Assembly: GCA_048594975.1 (NCBI GenBank)
Contig: JBMDXQ010000138.1
Location: forward strand, 35,741-99,740
Source of the DNA: JBMDXB01 sp048594975
Lineage (GTDB): Bacteria > Acidobacteriota > Vicinamibacteria > Vicinamibacterales > 2-12-FULL-66-21
Length of the DNA: 64,000 nucleotides
Direction: 5' to 3'
In this document: in pieces, positions 28,801 to 37,058 of the stretch
Layout of the letters: each line of letters starts with the position of its first letter
Position numbering within the stretch: the first letter of the stretch is position 1
Notes under the pieces: generated by a model
Seen by the model: the letters and a program-made list of their open reading frames with translations, nothing else
Database searches by the model: none
What the model was told of the DNA's origin: nothing
Program-made: the position numbers and the translations under genes

Positions 28801-29292
28801 AAACGGGCGCTCGTGATCGACCAGCGGTTCAACGGCGGCGGCGGGATCGACCAGGAGCTGCTCGGGATCCTCTCCGGCCGCCGCTACCAGTACACCGTCG
28901 GTCGCGACCAGCCGTTCCAGCAGCCGCGGCCGCAGAACTTCTACGGGCCGATGGTCGTGATGCAGAACGAGCGCTCGGCCTCGGACGCGGAGATGTTCCC
29001 CGCCGGCTTCCAGGCGCTGGGCCTCGGCAAGGTGATCGGCGTGCCGACCATGGGCGCCGTCATCGGGACGGGGTCGTACACGCTGCTCGACGGCTCGGCG
29101 ATCCGGACGCCGGGCAGCGGCGTCTGGACGGCCGCCGGCCAGAACATGGAGAACTACGGCGTGCCGCCGGACGTGTACGTCGACAACACGCCGGCCGACT
29201 TCGTCAAGGGCAGGGATGCGCAGATCGAAAAGGCCGTCGAAGTGCTCAAGGCGGAGCTGCAGAGGAAGACGACGACGTCGTCGCAGCGGTAG
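25849..29292 (+). CDS. Tricorn-like S41 peptidase with propellers (second copy)
   Basis: The 1147-residue secreted protein has a signal peptide (CAALLVTAVVLAATAAAAES). It continues with propeller blades (FSPDGRWIAFSSSRYGNND, WSPDGKYIAFVSDRSG), a PDZ-like region and an S41 core. LNASHTG supplies the His, and the nucleophile Ser lies in ERSASDAEMF (about residue 1045). Three Gly/Arg-rich low-complexity insertions (about residues 565-580, 670-680 and 720-745) are absent from the first copy. The start is fixed by the signal peptide and a GGAGG site 10 bases upstream. TAGTAT about 26 bases further upstream is a possible -10. Confidence 0.88.
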   Translation: MTRTRCAALLVTAVVLAATAAAAESITLARHPDYHAGTIAFSYLGDIWVAKEDGTNVRRLTDHPARDTFPRFSPDGRWIAFSSSRYGNNDVFVMPAAGGAPRRLTFHTGSDDVIGWSRDSQRVLFRATRGDGVFPTVAVLYEIAATGGQEKPLPLDWGYWGSYSPDGKSLVFNRHPSSWSRKHYRGSYAADLWIADLSGPTFTKLLPDERYNRYWPMWGADDAIYFVGDPLPEERSVKPGTPEVRRSVNNIYRVPARGGGQAVQVTKHSSGNLYWPSMSSDGKVIVYEENFGLWKLDVASGRTAEITIDVVSDEKENEIEYEALTNEVGAFDLSPSGRRAVISARGQLLTIATDRGDITRLAADRMASRNEQPKWSPDGKYIAFVSDRSGRDEVWISDPEGRAPKKITDLDNEKGSLVWTPDSKALLYTATDRKLYSYGVADGKTAVVASSDVWRILSVDVSPDSKWVMYSKADRTQRTHVYIAPLAGGEERHISDDSVLYSENNAVWTADGRYVVFTSTESTPTGIASQGGFTTTTTLWSVALRDRERDPADRDIDNEAEGLVAEAAARQSGRGGGAGGGAAQPVEVRIDWGGIARRARQINLPGTPIGALAAAAEGHIVAVNVGTGPIGGGRGAPPPLGTTTAGIYVVNAETGQSARVPPPPSAGDSPGGGGGGRGGLGFFAGRDMAFARDGRTLYFRFGNGLYAAPVNLQALAPGAPAAGSGGRGGRGGGAQPAGESGSGGAQTARQVTYTANIEIDRKALRRQVFNEGWRIMKNRFYDAKMHGADWSAAKTRYEPLLASLADSEELHTVMMMMIGELNASHTGVGTGRGGGPGGQQRPQTRHPGFDMVSDASGFYKVGHVYKDGPADKDFLKITAGDFILAVDGHELKTSENYWRFFTLAPGAKFHFLVNDKPLKEGAWEVTITPVAGGELGTLQYRRWVDARRDLVTKSSNGEIGYLHIRAMDAPSLRQFQLDLAANRTKRALVIDQRFNGGGGIDQELLGILSGRRYQYTVGRDQPFQQPRPQNFYGPMVVMQNERSASDAEMFPAGFQALGLGKVIGVPTMGAVIGTGSYTLLDGSAIRTPGSGVWTAAGQNMENYGVPPDVYVDNTPADFVKGRDAQIEKAVEVLKAELQRKTTTSSQR

Positions 29293-29295
29293 ATC

Positions 29296-29352
29296 ATGGT
29301 GGATTGGCGATTGCGATTGCAGGTTCGGTTGTCGATTGGTGATGGTTGATTG
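29296..29352. repeat. Word-repeat block, GATTGCGATTG/ATTGGTGAT family
   Basis: GGTGGATTGGCGATTGCGAT, GCAGGTTCGGTTGTCGATTG and GTGATGGTTGATTGG chain variants of GATTG. The block starts four bases after the protease stop codon, as the other blocks do. Confidence 0.65.
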
Positions 29353-29663
29353 GCGGCCGGACGAGTGGAGCGCCGGCCTCGTCGGGCAGGCGCACCGCCA
29401 GGAGCACATCGACGACGGCCGCTGGTAGTCGGCCGAGGAAATCGGGAAGACACCAGAGCAGGTCTTTCCGGAGGACCTGCACACCCGCCCGGCGGCACTG
29501 CGGCGCAAGACGCCCGGCTGAACTGCGTGTCCGCGGCCGCAACCCGACTGTTGACCGTTCCGTCGTGGAGCCACGGCGAATAATCCGCGGCGACCGGGGT
29601 CACTGGAGCAACGGAGAACGGAACGCCTGAACGGGCCCTGCTTTTCCCCAGCCCCTGTGAAGC
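29353..29663. other. Gap without a supported gene
   Basis: About 310 bases lie between the GATTG word-repeat and the stop codon of cstA. Short open stretches exist on both strands (on the minus strand DFLGRLPAAVVDVLLAVRLP), but none has a start, a ribosome site or a recognisable family. They may be the remains of a lost gene. No terminator was found. Confidence 0.4.
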
Positions 29664-31490
29664 TCACTGCGGCGACGAGACACCACCGGCGGCCGACGGC
29701 GCCGGAACGCCGCGCCACGCCCCCGCCCAGCGCCACGCGGCGTTCGCCAGGATGATGACCACGCAGATCATCATCACCACCGTCACGCTCGTGTTCAGGT
29801 AGCCCTGGAAGTTGACCGCCGGATCGGGCCCGACCGCCATCGGCCAGAAGTTGTCGCGCACGCTCAGCACGCCGGCCGTCAGCGTCGTCGTCGCGACGAA
29901 GACGAGCGGGACGATGGTGACCCACGTGTAGCGTGCCTTGCCGATGTTGATGATGATGGTGGTACCGACGGCGAGCGCCACTGCGGCGAGCAACTGGTTG
30001 GCGATGCCGAACATCGGCCAGATCGTGCTGATGCTCCCGGTCCAGATGAAGTACCCCCACGCCGAGACGACGGCGGCGGTCGAGAGAATCGACCCGGGCA
30101 GCCAGTCCTGCCGCGACAGCGGCTGGTAGAAGCGGCCCAGGAATTCCTGCACCAGGAACCGCGCAACGCGCGTCCCGGTATCGATCGTGGTCAGGATGAA
30201 CAGCGCCTCGAACATGATCGCGAAGTGGTACCAGTAGTCCATCAGGCCGCGCATCCCAGGCAGCCCGCTGAAGATCTGCGCGATGCCGACCGCGAGCGAC
30301 ACGGCGCCGCCCGGCCGGCCCTGCACCGTCTCGCCCACCGCCGCCTCCAGGGCGTGGAGGTTGACCGTGGGCATGCCGAGCTGCGCGAAAGTCGCCGGCG
30401 CGGTGTTGATGGCGAAGTAGTCGCCCGGGAACATCGCCGCCGCGGCGATGAGCGACACGATCCCGACCAGGCCCTCGATGAGCATCGCACCGTAGCCGAT
30501 CGGCCGGATGTCCGATTCCCTGTTGATCATCTTCGGCGTGGTGCCCGACGAGATGAGCGAGTGGAACCCGGAGATGGCGCCGCAGGCGATGGTGATGAAC
30601 GTGAACGGAAAGAGCGGTCCGGGGATGATCGGACCGCCTCCGTGTGCGAACTCCGTGATCGCCGGCATCTTCAGCTCCGGGTTCACGATCATCACGGCCA
30701 GGACGAGGAAGGCAATGGTGCCGATCTTGAGAAACGAGCTGAGGTAGTCGCGCGGGCAGAGCAGCATCCACACCGGCAGGACCGAGGCGATGAAGCCGTA
30801 GGCGGCCATCGCCAGGATCAGCTCCTGCCGTGACAGCTGGAACCACGCCCCGAAGGAGGACGCGGCGAGCGGCTTGCCGAGGATGACGGCCAGGAACAGG
30901 CCGGCGACGCCGATGACGGTAGCCTCGGCGATCCGTCCCTTTCGAAAGCGGTACATGTAGAGGCCCATGAACAAGGCCAGCGGAATCGACGTGCCGATGG
31001 TGAACGCACCCCAGGCGCTTTCCTGCAGGGCATTGACCACCGCCAGCCCGAGGCCGGCGAGGGCGATGACGATAATGAACAGAATCGCGACCGCGGCGGT
31101 GACACCGGCCACCGGCCCGATCTCGCCGCGCGCGATCTCCGCGAGCGACCGCCCGCCGCGCCGTACCGACGCCCACAGGGTGATGTAGTCGTGGACCGCG
31201 CCGGCGAGGCAGACGCCGGCCACGAGCCAGATCAGGCCGGGTGCGTAGCCGAACTGCGCCGCGAGTACCGGCCCGATGAGCGGCCCCGCCCCCGAGATCG
31301 CGGCAAAGTGATGACCGAAGAGCACGAGGCGGTGCGTCGGGTGGTAGTTCTGGCCGTCGTTCCGCTCGTGCGCCGGCGTGATGCGCGTGTCGTCGAGCGC
31401 CAGGATCCGCGCCGCGATGAAGGCACTGTAATAGCGGTACGCGATCGCCAGGACGCAGAGGATGGGAAGTATGAGGTAGAGCGCGCGCAT
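29664..31490 (-). CDS. cstA: Carbon starvation protein CstA, peptide/pyruvate transporter
   Basis: This 608-residue polytopic membrane protein begins ALYLILPILCVLAIAYRYYS and carries CstA signatures: HFAAISGAGPLIGPVLAAQF near residue 62, WLVAGVCLAGAVHDYITLW, CGAISGFHSLISSGTTPK, and MFGIANQLLAAVALAVGTT near the end. CstA-family carriers take up peptides or pyruvate during carbon limitation. With two tricorn-like peptidases, an S46 dipeptidyl-peptidase and an OPT transporter in the window, peptide uptake is the more fitting role. A TGC-TAGACT element lies 10 bases upstream, giving an almost leaderless message. No CstA-associated small YbdD-like gene is adjacent. Confidence 0.93.
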   Translation of the reverse strand: MRALYLILPILCVLAIAYRYYSAFIAARILALDDTRITPAHERNDGQNYHPTHRLVLFGHHFAAISGAGPLIGPVLAAQFGYAPGLIWLVAGVCLAGAVHDYITLWASVRRGGRSLAEIARGEIGPVAGVTAAVAILFIIVIALAGLGLAVVNALQESAWGAFTIGTSIPLALFMGLYMYRFRKGRIAEATVIGVAGLFLAVILGKPLAASSFGAWFQLSRQELILAMAAYGFIASVLPVWMLLCPRDYLSSFLKIGTIAFLVLAVMIVNPELKMPAITEFAHGGGPIIPGPLFPFTFITIACGAISGFHSLISSGTTPKMINRESDIRPIGYGAMLIEGLVGIVSLIAAAAMFPGDYFAINTAPATFAQLGMPTVNLHALEAAVGETVQGRPGGAVSLAVGIAQIFSGLPGMRGLMDYWYHFAIMFEALFILTTIDTGTRVARFLVQEFLGRFYQPLSRQDWLPGSILSTAAVVSAWGYFIWTGSISTIWPMFGIANQLLAAVALAVGTTIIINIGKARYTWVTIVPLVFVATTTLTAGVLSVRDNFWPMAVGPDPAVNFQGYLNTSVTVVMMICVVIILANAAWRWAGAWRGVPAPSAAGGVSSPQ

Positions 31491-31499
31491 GACAGCGCG

Positions 31500-31508
31500 A
31501 GTCTAGCA
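31500..31508 (-). promoter_or_regulatory. Extended -10 element of cstA
   Basis: The minus strand reads TGC-TAGACT, ending 10 bases before the ATG. Transcription would start about 3 bases before the start codon. Confidence 0.45.
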
Positions 31509-31535
31509 AAGAAGGGACAGGACTTCTGCGAACAC

Positions 31536-32015
31536 TCAGAGGGTGAGCGGCCCCCGTCTCATGGTGTCCGGTATTCGCACGGCCACCACCTCGCCGCGGG
31601 CGGTGACGACGCCCGCCGCCAGGACGCTCACCTCCACGATCACCTTGCGGGCATCGACCTGCTTCGCGCGCGCGCGCAGCTCGAGCTCCGGGCCGAGTGG
31701 CGTCGGCTTCAGGTAGTCGACGTGCAGCGACGCGGTCACGAATCGCGGCGCCGGGCCGTCGCCGACGGCGCGGCCAGCGGCGCGCTCGACGGCCGCCGCA
31801 GCCGTGCCGATCGCGTGGCAGTCGACCAGTGACGCGATCAGCCCGCCGTAAACGAAGCCGGGAACCGCGATGTGCTCCGGCCGGGGTGTGAAGCGCGCGA
31901 CCCCTTCGTCGCCCTCCGCGGCGGTCTTGATGCGGTGCCCCGCCGGATTCAGCCGGCCGCAGCCGTAGCAGTGGGCGAAGTCCGCGGGATAGTGGTCCTG
32001 CACGAACTGGCTCAT
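31536..32015 (-). CDS. PaaI-type hotdog thioesterase
   Basis: The 159-residue protein has the single-hotdog arrangement: HCYGCGRLNPAGHRIKT (a CxxC near the N-terminus), PEHIAVPGFVYGGLIASLVD as the active-site helix region and VTASLHVDYLKPTPLG as the core strand. PaaI/YbgC-like enzymes hydrolyse acyl-CoA or aryl-CoA thioesters; the substrate is not predictable. The start at MSQFVQDHYP is chosen for a GGAG site upstream and because longer in-frame extensions would cover the divergent thioredoxin gene. It diverges from that gene with 57 bases between starts. Confidence 0.8.
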   Translation of the reverse strand: MSQFVQDHYPADFAHCYGCGRLNPAGHRIKTAAEGDEGVARFTPRPEHIAVPGFVYGGLIASLVDCHAIGTAAAAVERAAGRAVGDGPAPRFVTASLHVDYLKPTPLGPELELRARAKQVDARKVIVEVSVLAAGVVTARGEVVAVRIPDTMRRGPLTL

Positions 32016-32072
32016 GAGACGTCGCTCCGGCCGGGTTTGCGCGAACGGCCGCATTAAGCGTATAGGAAAAGC

Positions 32073-32504
32073 ATGATCCTCACCTGCCGGGCGTGCGGCC
32101 GCCGCAACCGCGTGCGCGTCGCGAATCTCACCGACACGGTCAGGTGCGGCGCCTGCAAGACGCCGCTCGCGGCGCCGGCCGAACCCATCGAGGCCGACGG
32201 CGAGCTGTTCGACGAGGTGCTGCGCGGAGCGAAGGTGCCCGTGCTGGTGGACTTCTGGGCCGCCTGGTGCGGACCCTGCCGCATGGCCGCACTGGAGGTC
32301 GCGCGGGTGGCCTCGGACATGGCGGGCCGCGTGCTGGTGCTCAAAGTGGACACCGACCGCCACCCCGACATCGCCGCGCGCTTCGGCGTGCAGGGCATTC
32401 CCAACTTCGTGGTCCTCAAGGACGGCCGCGCCGTGCTTCAGCAGGCGGGCGTCGTCGATCACTCGCAGCTGCAGCGCTGGCTCGAATCGGCCGGTGCGCG
32501 GTGA
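32073..32504 (+). CDS. trxC: Thioredoxin 2-like protein with N-terminal zinc ribbon
   Basis: The 143-residue product has two N-terminal Cys pairs (CRACGRRNRVRV and VRCGACK), as in TrxC. A thioredoxin fold follows, with the WCGPC active site in LVDFWAAWCGPCRMAALEVA and a cis-Pro in VQGIPNFVVLKDG. It reduces disulfides in the cytoplasm; TrxC-type proteins often serve oxidative stress defence, with the zinc ribbon tuning redox potential. An AGGAAAAG ribosome site precedes the ATG. The GTATAGG just upstream could be a -10 region. Confidence 0.9.
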   Translation: MILTCRACGRRNRVRVANLTDTVRCGACKTPLAAPAEPIEADGELFDEVLRGAKVPVLVDFWAAWCGPCRMAALEVARVASDMAGRVLVLKVDTDRHPDIAARFGVQGIPNFVVLKDGRAVLQQAGVVDHSQLQRWLESAGAR

Positions 32505-32581
32505 CCGCCGCGGTCGGGTCATCTCGCGCCGTGCCGCCAGCTGCGCCGTCCTGTCGGATACGATTGCACCCTGCGCCGTAC

Positions 32582-32612
32582 CTCTTCCCCTTGCCCCTTG
32601 CCCCGAACCCCT
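32582..32612. repeat. Word-repeat, CCCCTTGCC family
   Basis: CTCTTCCCCTTGCCCCTTG followed by CCCCGAACCCCTT is a chain of CCCCTTG words in the 130-base gap between trxC and the OPT transporter gene. It ends about 17 bases before the transporter's GGAG ribosome site. Confidence 0.6.
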
Positions 32613-32638
32613 TCTCTAATCAGCCCGTGGAGCCCTGA

Positions 32639-34597
32639 ATGGCAGTCGTGACGCCGCGGTACGATTCGGTCGTCGAGCTCACCGTCCGCTCCGTCGCGGC
32701 CGGCATCTTCTTCGGCATCCTCTTCGGATCGGCGAACGCGTACCTGGGACTTCGTGTCGGCCTCACGGTGTCCACGTCGATTCCGATCGCGGTGCTCACC
32801 GTGGCGCTGTTCCGGGTGATGCGCGAGCGCGCCCGCGAGGGCGTGATCCTGGAAGCCAACCTGTCGCAGACGATCGGGTCGGCGAGCTCGTCGCTGGCGG
32901 CCGGAACCATCTTCACGATCCCGGCGCTGTTCATGTGGAGCCTTGCGCCGCCGTTCTGGCAGGTGGCGGTGCTGGCGCTGCTCGGCGGCTTCCTCGGGAT
33001 AGCCGCGATGGTGCCCCTCCGGCGCCTGCTGATCGTGCAGTCGGCGGCGGAACTGCCCTACCCGGAAGGCACCGCGTGCGCCGAGGTCCTGCGGGCGACG
33101 ACCGCGGCGGCCGCCGGCGGGCGCTGGATCTTCACCGGCCTCGCGCTCGGCGCGGCGATCAAGCTGGCGATCGGCGCATTCGTCCTGATGCCCTCGGCGC
33201 TCGCGGTGCACCTGCCCGTCGTGCCGAAGGCGGAGCTCGCGCTCGAGATCGCGCCGGCGCTGCTCGGCGTGGGCTACATCCTCGGCTACCGGCAATCGGC
33301 CATCATGGTCTCGGGCAGCCTCATCTCGGCGGTCGTGCTGACGCCGCTTATCGCCCTGTTCGGCGCCGGCCTCGCCGCGCCGCTCTTTCCCGAGCTGACC
33401 ACGCCGATCCGGGACATGACGGCCGGCCAGATCTGGTCGCGCTACGTGCGCTACGTCGGCGCCGGCGCGGTCGCCGCCGCCGGCCTGCTCGCCGTGGCCC
33501 GCGCGATCCCGACCATGGCAGCGTCGCTGACGGCGGTCAGCAGGGGCCTGCGGCGGGGCGGCGTGGATCTCGAGCGCGGCGAGGCGACGCCCCGCACCGA
33601 TCGCGACGTTCCGTCGTGGGTCGTGGTGCTGGTGCCCGTCCTCGTCATCGTCACGCTCGCCGCCGTCCCGGACCTGTTCGCCGGCGACATGGCGCTGCCG
33701 CAGCGTCTGGTGGCGGCGATCGGCGTGGCCATCTTCGGCGTCGCGTTCGTGGTGGTGTCCTCGCGCATCGTCGGGCTGATCGGCGTGTCGTCGAACCCGA
33801 CGTCGGCGATGACCCTGGTGACGCTGCTCGGCGTGTCGGTCGCCTTCGTGATCTTCGGCTGGACGGATCCGTCGGCGCGCGCCGCGATCCTCACGGTCGG
33901 CACGGTGGTGTGCATCGCGGCCTCGAAGGCGGGGGACATCTCGCAGGACCTGAAGACCGGCTATCTCGTGGGCGCCACGCCCGCGCGGCAGCAGTTCGGC
34001 CAGTTTGTCGGCGCCGCGTTCGCGTGCTGGGCGATCGCCGGGACGGTCCTGCTGCTCGGCCAGGCGTTCACCTTCGGCTCTCCGGAACTGCCGGCGCCGC
34101 AGGCGACGCTGATGCGGACCGTGATCGAGGGCGTGCTCGCCGGCTCGCTGCCGTGGGGGCTGGTGGGGACCGGCGCCGGCCTGGCCATCTGCGCTCTCAT
34201 TGCGGGGCTGCCGGGACTTCCCTTCGCCGTCGGCATCTACCTGCCGCTGGCGAGCCTCACGCCGATCTACGTGGGCGGCATCGTGCGGCGAATGGTCGAA
34301 GTACGGCGCCGCGGGCAGACGGTCGACAACGATCCCGGCGTGCTGGCTGCCTCCGGCTTCATCGCCGGCGAAGGGCTGGCCGGCGTGGCCATCGCGTTTC
34401 TCGTCGCCGCCTCGAGCCGCTGGCCGGACGCGGCGTTCACCAGCGCGCTCGCTTCCGCCCATTTCGCCTCGAGGCAGTTCACCTGGCTGCACGGCGCCGC
34501 GGCGGCAACCGTCGGCCTGGCGATTCTGTTCGCCGTCTGCGCGCTGCTGTATCGCGCGGGGCGCTCGGCCGCCGGGCAGGCTGCCGCGCGTCAGTGA
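32639..34597 (+). CDS. OPT family oligopeptide transporter
   Basis: This 652-residue polytopic protein shows the OPT opening FGILFGSANAYLGLRVGLTV, then ILEANLSQTIGSASSSLAAG, and the family signature AAELPYPEGTACAEVLRA. About 14-16 helices follow, with DISQDLKTGYLVGATPARQQ late in the chain. OPT carriers import oligopeptides or metal chelates with protons; prokaryotic members of this type are usually assigned to peptides. A GGAG site lies 7 bases before the ATG. It converges with the NlpC/P60-like gene with only 24 bases between. Confidence 0.88.
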   Translation: MAVVTPRYDSVVELTVRSVAAGIFFGILFGSANAYLGLRVGLTVSTSIPIAVLTVALFRVMRERAREGVILEANLSQTIGSASSSLAAGTIFTIPALFMWSLAPPFWQVAVLALLGGFLGIAAMVPLRRLLIVQSAAELPYPEGTACAEVLRATTAAAAGGRWIFTGLALGAAIKLAIGAFVLMPSALAVHLPVVPKAELALEIAPALLGVGYILGYRQSAIMVSGSLISAVVLTPLIALFGAGLAAPLFPELTTPIRDMTAGQIWSRYVRYVGAGAVAAAGLLAVARAIPTMAASLTAVSRGLRRGGVDLERGEATPRTDRDVPSWVVVLVPVLVIVTLAAVPDLFAGDMALPQRLVAAIGVAIFGVAFVVVSSRIVGLIGVSSNPTSAMTLVTLLGVSVAFVIFGWTDPSARAAILTVGTVVCIAASKAGDISQDLKTGYLVGATPARQQFGQFVGAAFACWAIAGTVLLLGQAFTFGSPELPAPQATLMRTVIEGVLAGSLPWGLVGTGAGLAICALIAGLPGLPFAVGIYLPLASLTPIYVGGIVRRMVEVRRRGQTVDNDPGVLAASGFIAGEGLAGVAIAFLVAASSRWPDAAFTSALASAHFASRQFTWLHGAAAATVGLAILFAVCALLYRAGRSAAGQAAARQ

Positions 34598-34621
34598 GCG
34601 CGGTGCCCAGGGATCGCGCGA

Positions 34622-35920
34622 TCAGAACTTCCTCGGGCGGTGATAGATGAGACGCGGGTTCGACGAGCGCGTCCGGTAATAGCCGGTCGCCCGATCGAGC
34701 GGCATGATGATCCAGGGCGAAACCGGCGAGGTTCCGTTCTTCGAGAACACCAGGTCGTCGGCCAGGTACACGGCGACATGGAAGAGATCGCCTTCCTCGT
34801 CGAGAAACGCGATCACGTCGCCCAGCTGGAATGCCGACTGCACGATGAAGTAGTCGCGCTTCAGCGTCTCGAGGGCGACCGGCACCTCGAGGAACCGGTC
34901 GTCGGGGGCGACGTTGAAGAAGTTGAGGGACGACCAGAGGCAGTTGGCGAGGAGCGACTGGTTGAGGTCCGCCGCGGTGAGCTGCGGGTAGCGATAGAGG
35001 TGGTTGCGCGCGAACGACGGCAGCAGGTGAACGATGTCGATGGAATGATCCGGCCCCGCGCCGGCGACCGACTCCAGGAGCGGCCGCAGGTCCGTGCGGC
35101 GGCCGCCGCGGCCCCAATACTCGGCCAGACCGGACACTTCGGAGGACTCGCGCACCGAGAGCCGCACCAGCATCGTCGGCTGGCGGAGCAGCGTCTTGGC
35201 GACGCGCCGCAGCTCGCCGCGGTCCTTGATCTGCGAGCGGACGAGCTCGATATCGGCGAAGTGCAGGAACCCGCCATCGCGATAGATCAACGGCGTGACG
35301 ATCCGCCGCGATTCGTCGGAGATCGGGCTCCCCGCCAGCCACTGCGCGGGTGACTCGCCGTAGAACCGGAACGAGTTGGCCTGATCGAAGTTGAGCGGAG
35401 CCTTCGCGAGTTGCGTGTACAGCCGGCCGCGCACCTCCGGCGCCAGCGATCGCACCAGCTCCGGGTCGGGTGTCACGACGAGCCCGCCGTTGGTTGGATC
35501 CGGCTTCGCGCTCCCGACGATCCGCGACCTTTGCTCTGGGGTGAAGCCGGCGGTCTGCAGAAACGCGTCGAGCTCGCCGCGCGACACGCCGGGGAAACGC
35601 CATTCGTCCGGACCGCTGCCCCGCCCGCCCCAGTCGTCGCTCACGTATTCGAGCGGGGGCGACACGATGATGGGCGACACCTCCAGGTGGCCCCACGGGC
35701 CGGCGCCGGCCACCGAGGGCGGAGGCGTTCGATCGATAGGTTCCCCCGGCGACGCCCCCCGTCCGTGTAGGTAGTAGATGGCCGCGGCGACGACCCATGG
35801 AACGACGATGAGCGACGCCAGCGTAACGAACCACGATCGCGGGACCGAGACGATGCCCGGGTGAGCCGAGTCGCGGCCGATCTTCGAGTTTGTCGGCTCG
35901 GTACGCTTCGAGATAGCCAT
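34622..35920 (-). CDS. Membrane-anchored protein with NlpC/P60-like C-terminal domain
   Basis: This 432-residue protein has a cytoplasmic basic start and one membrane helix (SWFVTLASLIVVPWVVAAAI, about residues 29-50). A large extracytoplasmic middle of unknown type follows. The C-terminal region resembles NlpC/P60 papain-like enzymes: NCLWSSLNFF gives a possible nucleophile Cys, and QLGDVIAFLDEEGDLFHVAV and YLADDLVFSKNG match the GDxxxF...HVGIYLGDG pattern with the catalytic His. Such domains cleave D-Glu-diamino acid bonds in cell-wall peptides. The assignment is by motif only. It converges with the OPT transporter gene. Confidence 0.6.
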   Translation of the reverse strand: MAISKRTEPTNSKIGRDSAHPGIVSVPRSWFVTLASLIVVPWVVAAAIYYLHGRGASPGEPIDRTPPPSVAGAGPWGHLEVSPIIVSPPLEYVSDDWGGRGSGPDEWRFPGVSRGELDAFLQTAGFTPEQRSRIVGSAKPDPTNGGLVVTPDPELVRSLAPEVRGRLYTQLAKAPLNFDQANSFRFYGESPAQWLAGSPISDESRRIVTPLIYRDGGFLHFADIELVRSQIKDRGELRRVAKTLLRQPTMLVRLSVRESSEVSGLAEYWGRGGRRTDLRPLLESVAGAGPDHSIDIVHLLPSFARNHLYRYPQLTAADLNQSLLANCLWSSLNFFNVAPDDRFLEVPVALETLKRDYFIVQSAFQLGDVIAFLDEEGDLFHVAVYLADDLVFSKNGTSPVSPWIIMPLDRATGYYRTRSSNPRLIYHRPRKF

Positions 35921-36038
35921 GCGTGTGGGTCGCGCGGAGCTTCAGCCGGCAGGCCAAAGCCCGCCCGCGCCGAGCGCGCTCGAGTCGTATACGTGCGTCG
36001 TCCTGCGAGCGCTTACCGGCTCGCCAGGCCGGTGCCGG

Positions 36039-36452
36039 TCAGCATCGCGCCCTCACGCGGCCCGGCTGCATGGTCTGCCTCGCCCGGCCCGCCGGCGCAT
36101 CGATCGACAGCGTTGCGTTCGCGCCTGGTGCCTTCCCGCTGGACGGCATGGGACCGCTGCGGCGCCTGGCCAGGACGAGCACGACCGCCAGCAGAATCCC
36201 GAGGGCGAGGCCAAGCAGGACGTGCTGGCGGATCCGCGGCACGAACCAGGCGACGGTGAGGGCCATCGCGACCAGCCCGAGCCCGCCGATCCCATCGACC
36301 CGGATGCGCGCCATGTTGATGGTGTCGGTCGACGGGGGAAGGTTGCGCAACGGGTCGACGGAGGAGCGCGGCGCCCGCGTGCGGAAGGCGATGAGCGCGA
36401 CCACCAGACCGCCGATGACGCCCGGGACGAGCACCAGCAGCAACGGCTCCAT
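36039..36452 (-). CDS. Small membrane protein, unknown function
   Basis: This is a 137-residue product with membrane helices LLLVLVPGVIGGLVVALIAF and, after a 25-residue polar stretch, LGLVAMALTVAWFVP and LLGLALGILLAVVLVL. A basic Ser/Pro-rich tail follows. A GGGAGG ribosome site precedes the ATG and a TGC-TACCAT element lies 17 bases upstream, so the gene looks expressed. No family is recognised. Confidence 0.6.
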   Translation of the reverse strand: MEPLLLVLVPGVIGGLVVALIAFRTRAPRSSVDPLRNLPPSTDTINMARIRVDGIGGLGLVAMALTVAWFVPRIRQHVLLGLALGILLAVVLVLARRRSGPMPSSGKAPGANATLSIDAPAGRARQTMQPGRVRARC

Positions 36453-36468
36453 GCCGCCTCCCGCGGAA

Positions 36469-36477
36469 ATGGTAGCA
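36469..36477 (-). promoter_or_regulatory. Extended -10 element of the small membrane-protein gene
   Basis: The minus strand reads TGC-TACCAT, ending 17 bases before the ATG. The predicted leader is about 10 bases and contains the GGGAGG ribosome site. Confidence 0.45.
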
Positions 36478-36532
36478 GGTTGGGAGAGGCCGAATACTGA
36501 AATATGTGCTGGCGGAGGCGCCGCGGCGCCGT

Positions 36533-36650
36533 GGCACGTCGCACGTCGCTAATTGAAGTAGGGTGAACGAACGGCTCGTATCGGCCGCGAAGTGCATGCG
36601 CGCCGCACGTATCAGGCGCGACGTGCTGCGTGCGACGTGCGAGCACGCCT
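36533..36650. repeat. Word-repeat, GCACGTCG / CGACGTGC family
   Basis: GGCACGTCGCACGTCGC at 36533-36549 is mirrored by GCGACGTGCTGCGTGCGACG at about 36617-36636, giving an inverted pair around about 65 bases. The gap between two minus-strand genes holds nothing else recognisable. Confidence 0.6.
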
Positions 36651-36656
36651 TGCCAG

Positions 36657-37052
36657 TCACTCAATCACCCGATCGCTCGACGGCTCAATGTCGCTGGCGC
36701 CGCCCGCTTCCAGCGCGGTGCGGGCGAGGCGCCGGACCTCCTCCCAGTGCGGGCTCTCCGCCACGGCCGCGCCCGTCCACAGGTCCGCATCGAACTCCGC
36801 GCCGTCGCGCGACATCGTCTGCAGCTTGCGCTCGAGCGCGGCGAGCGCGTCCGCCTCCGCCGCCGCGACCTCGATCGCTTCGTGCTCGCGGATTGCCGAC
36901 AGCCAGTGCTCGAAGTGCATGGCCAGCTCGCTCGCCGTCGGCGCCCATTCCGGAAAGAGCACCGGCTGCGCCGAGCCGGCGTGCGCGAGCGCCTGCAGGC
37001 TCGCGGCGAGCTGGCGGCGCAGCCACGCGCGCTGTTCGTCGACCTGGAACAT
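36657..37052 (-). CDS. Hypothetical helical protein, cotranscribed with a Dabb protein
   Basis: The 131-residue product is predicted helical and soluble: EQRAWLRRQLAASLQALAHA, ELAMHFEHWLSAIREHEAIE and ADALAALERKLQTM. It contains no motif that identifies a family. It starts 6 bases after the stop of the Dabb gene and has a GAGGATCC ribosome site inside that gene's end, so the two form an operon. Function unknown. Confidence 0.6.
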   Translation of the reverse strand: MFQVDEQRAWLRRQLAASLQALAHAGSAQPVLFPEWAPTASELAMHFEHWLSAIREHEAIEVAAAEADALAALERKLQTMSRDGAEFDADLWTGAAVAESPHWEEVRRLARTALEAGGASDIEPSSDRVIE

Positions 37053-37058
37053 GGATCC

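Noticed and set aside
34598..34621. GATCGCGCGATC palindrome between the OPT and NlpC/P60-like genes as a terminator
   Set aside because: Six-base arms without a loop or T-tract; too weak to call.
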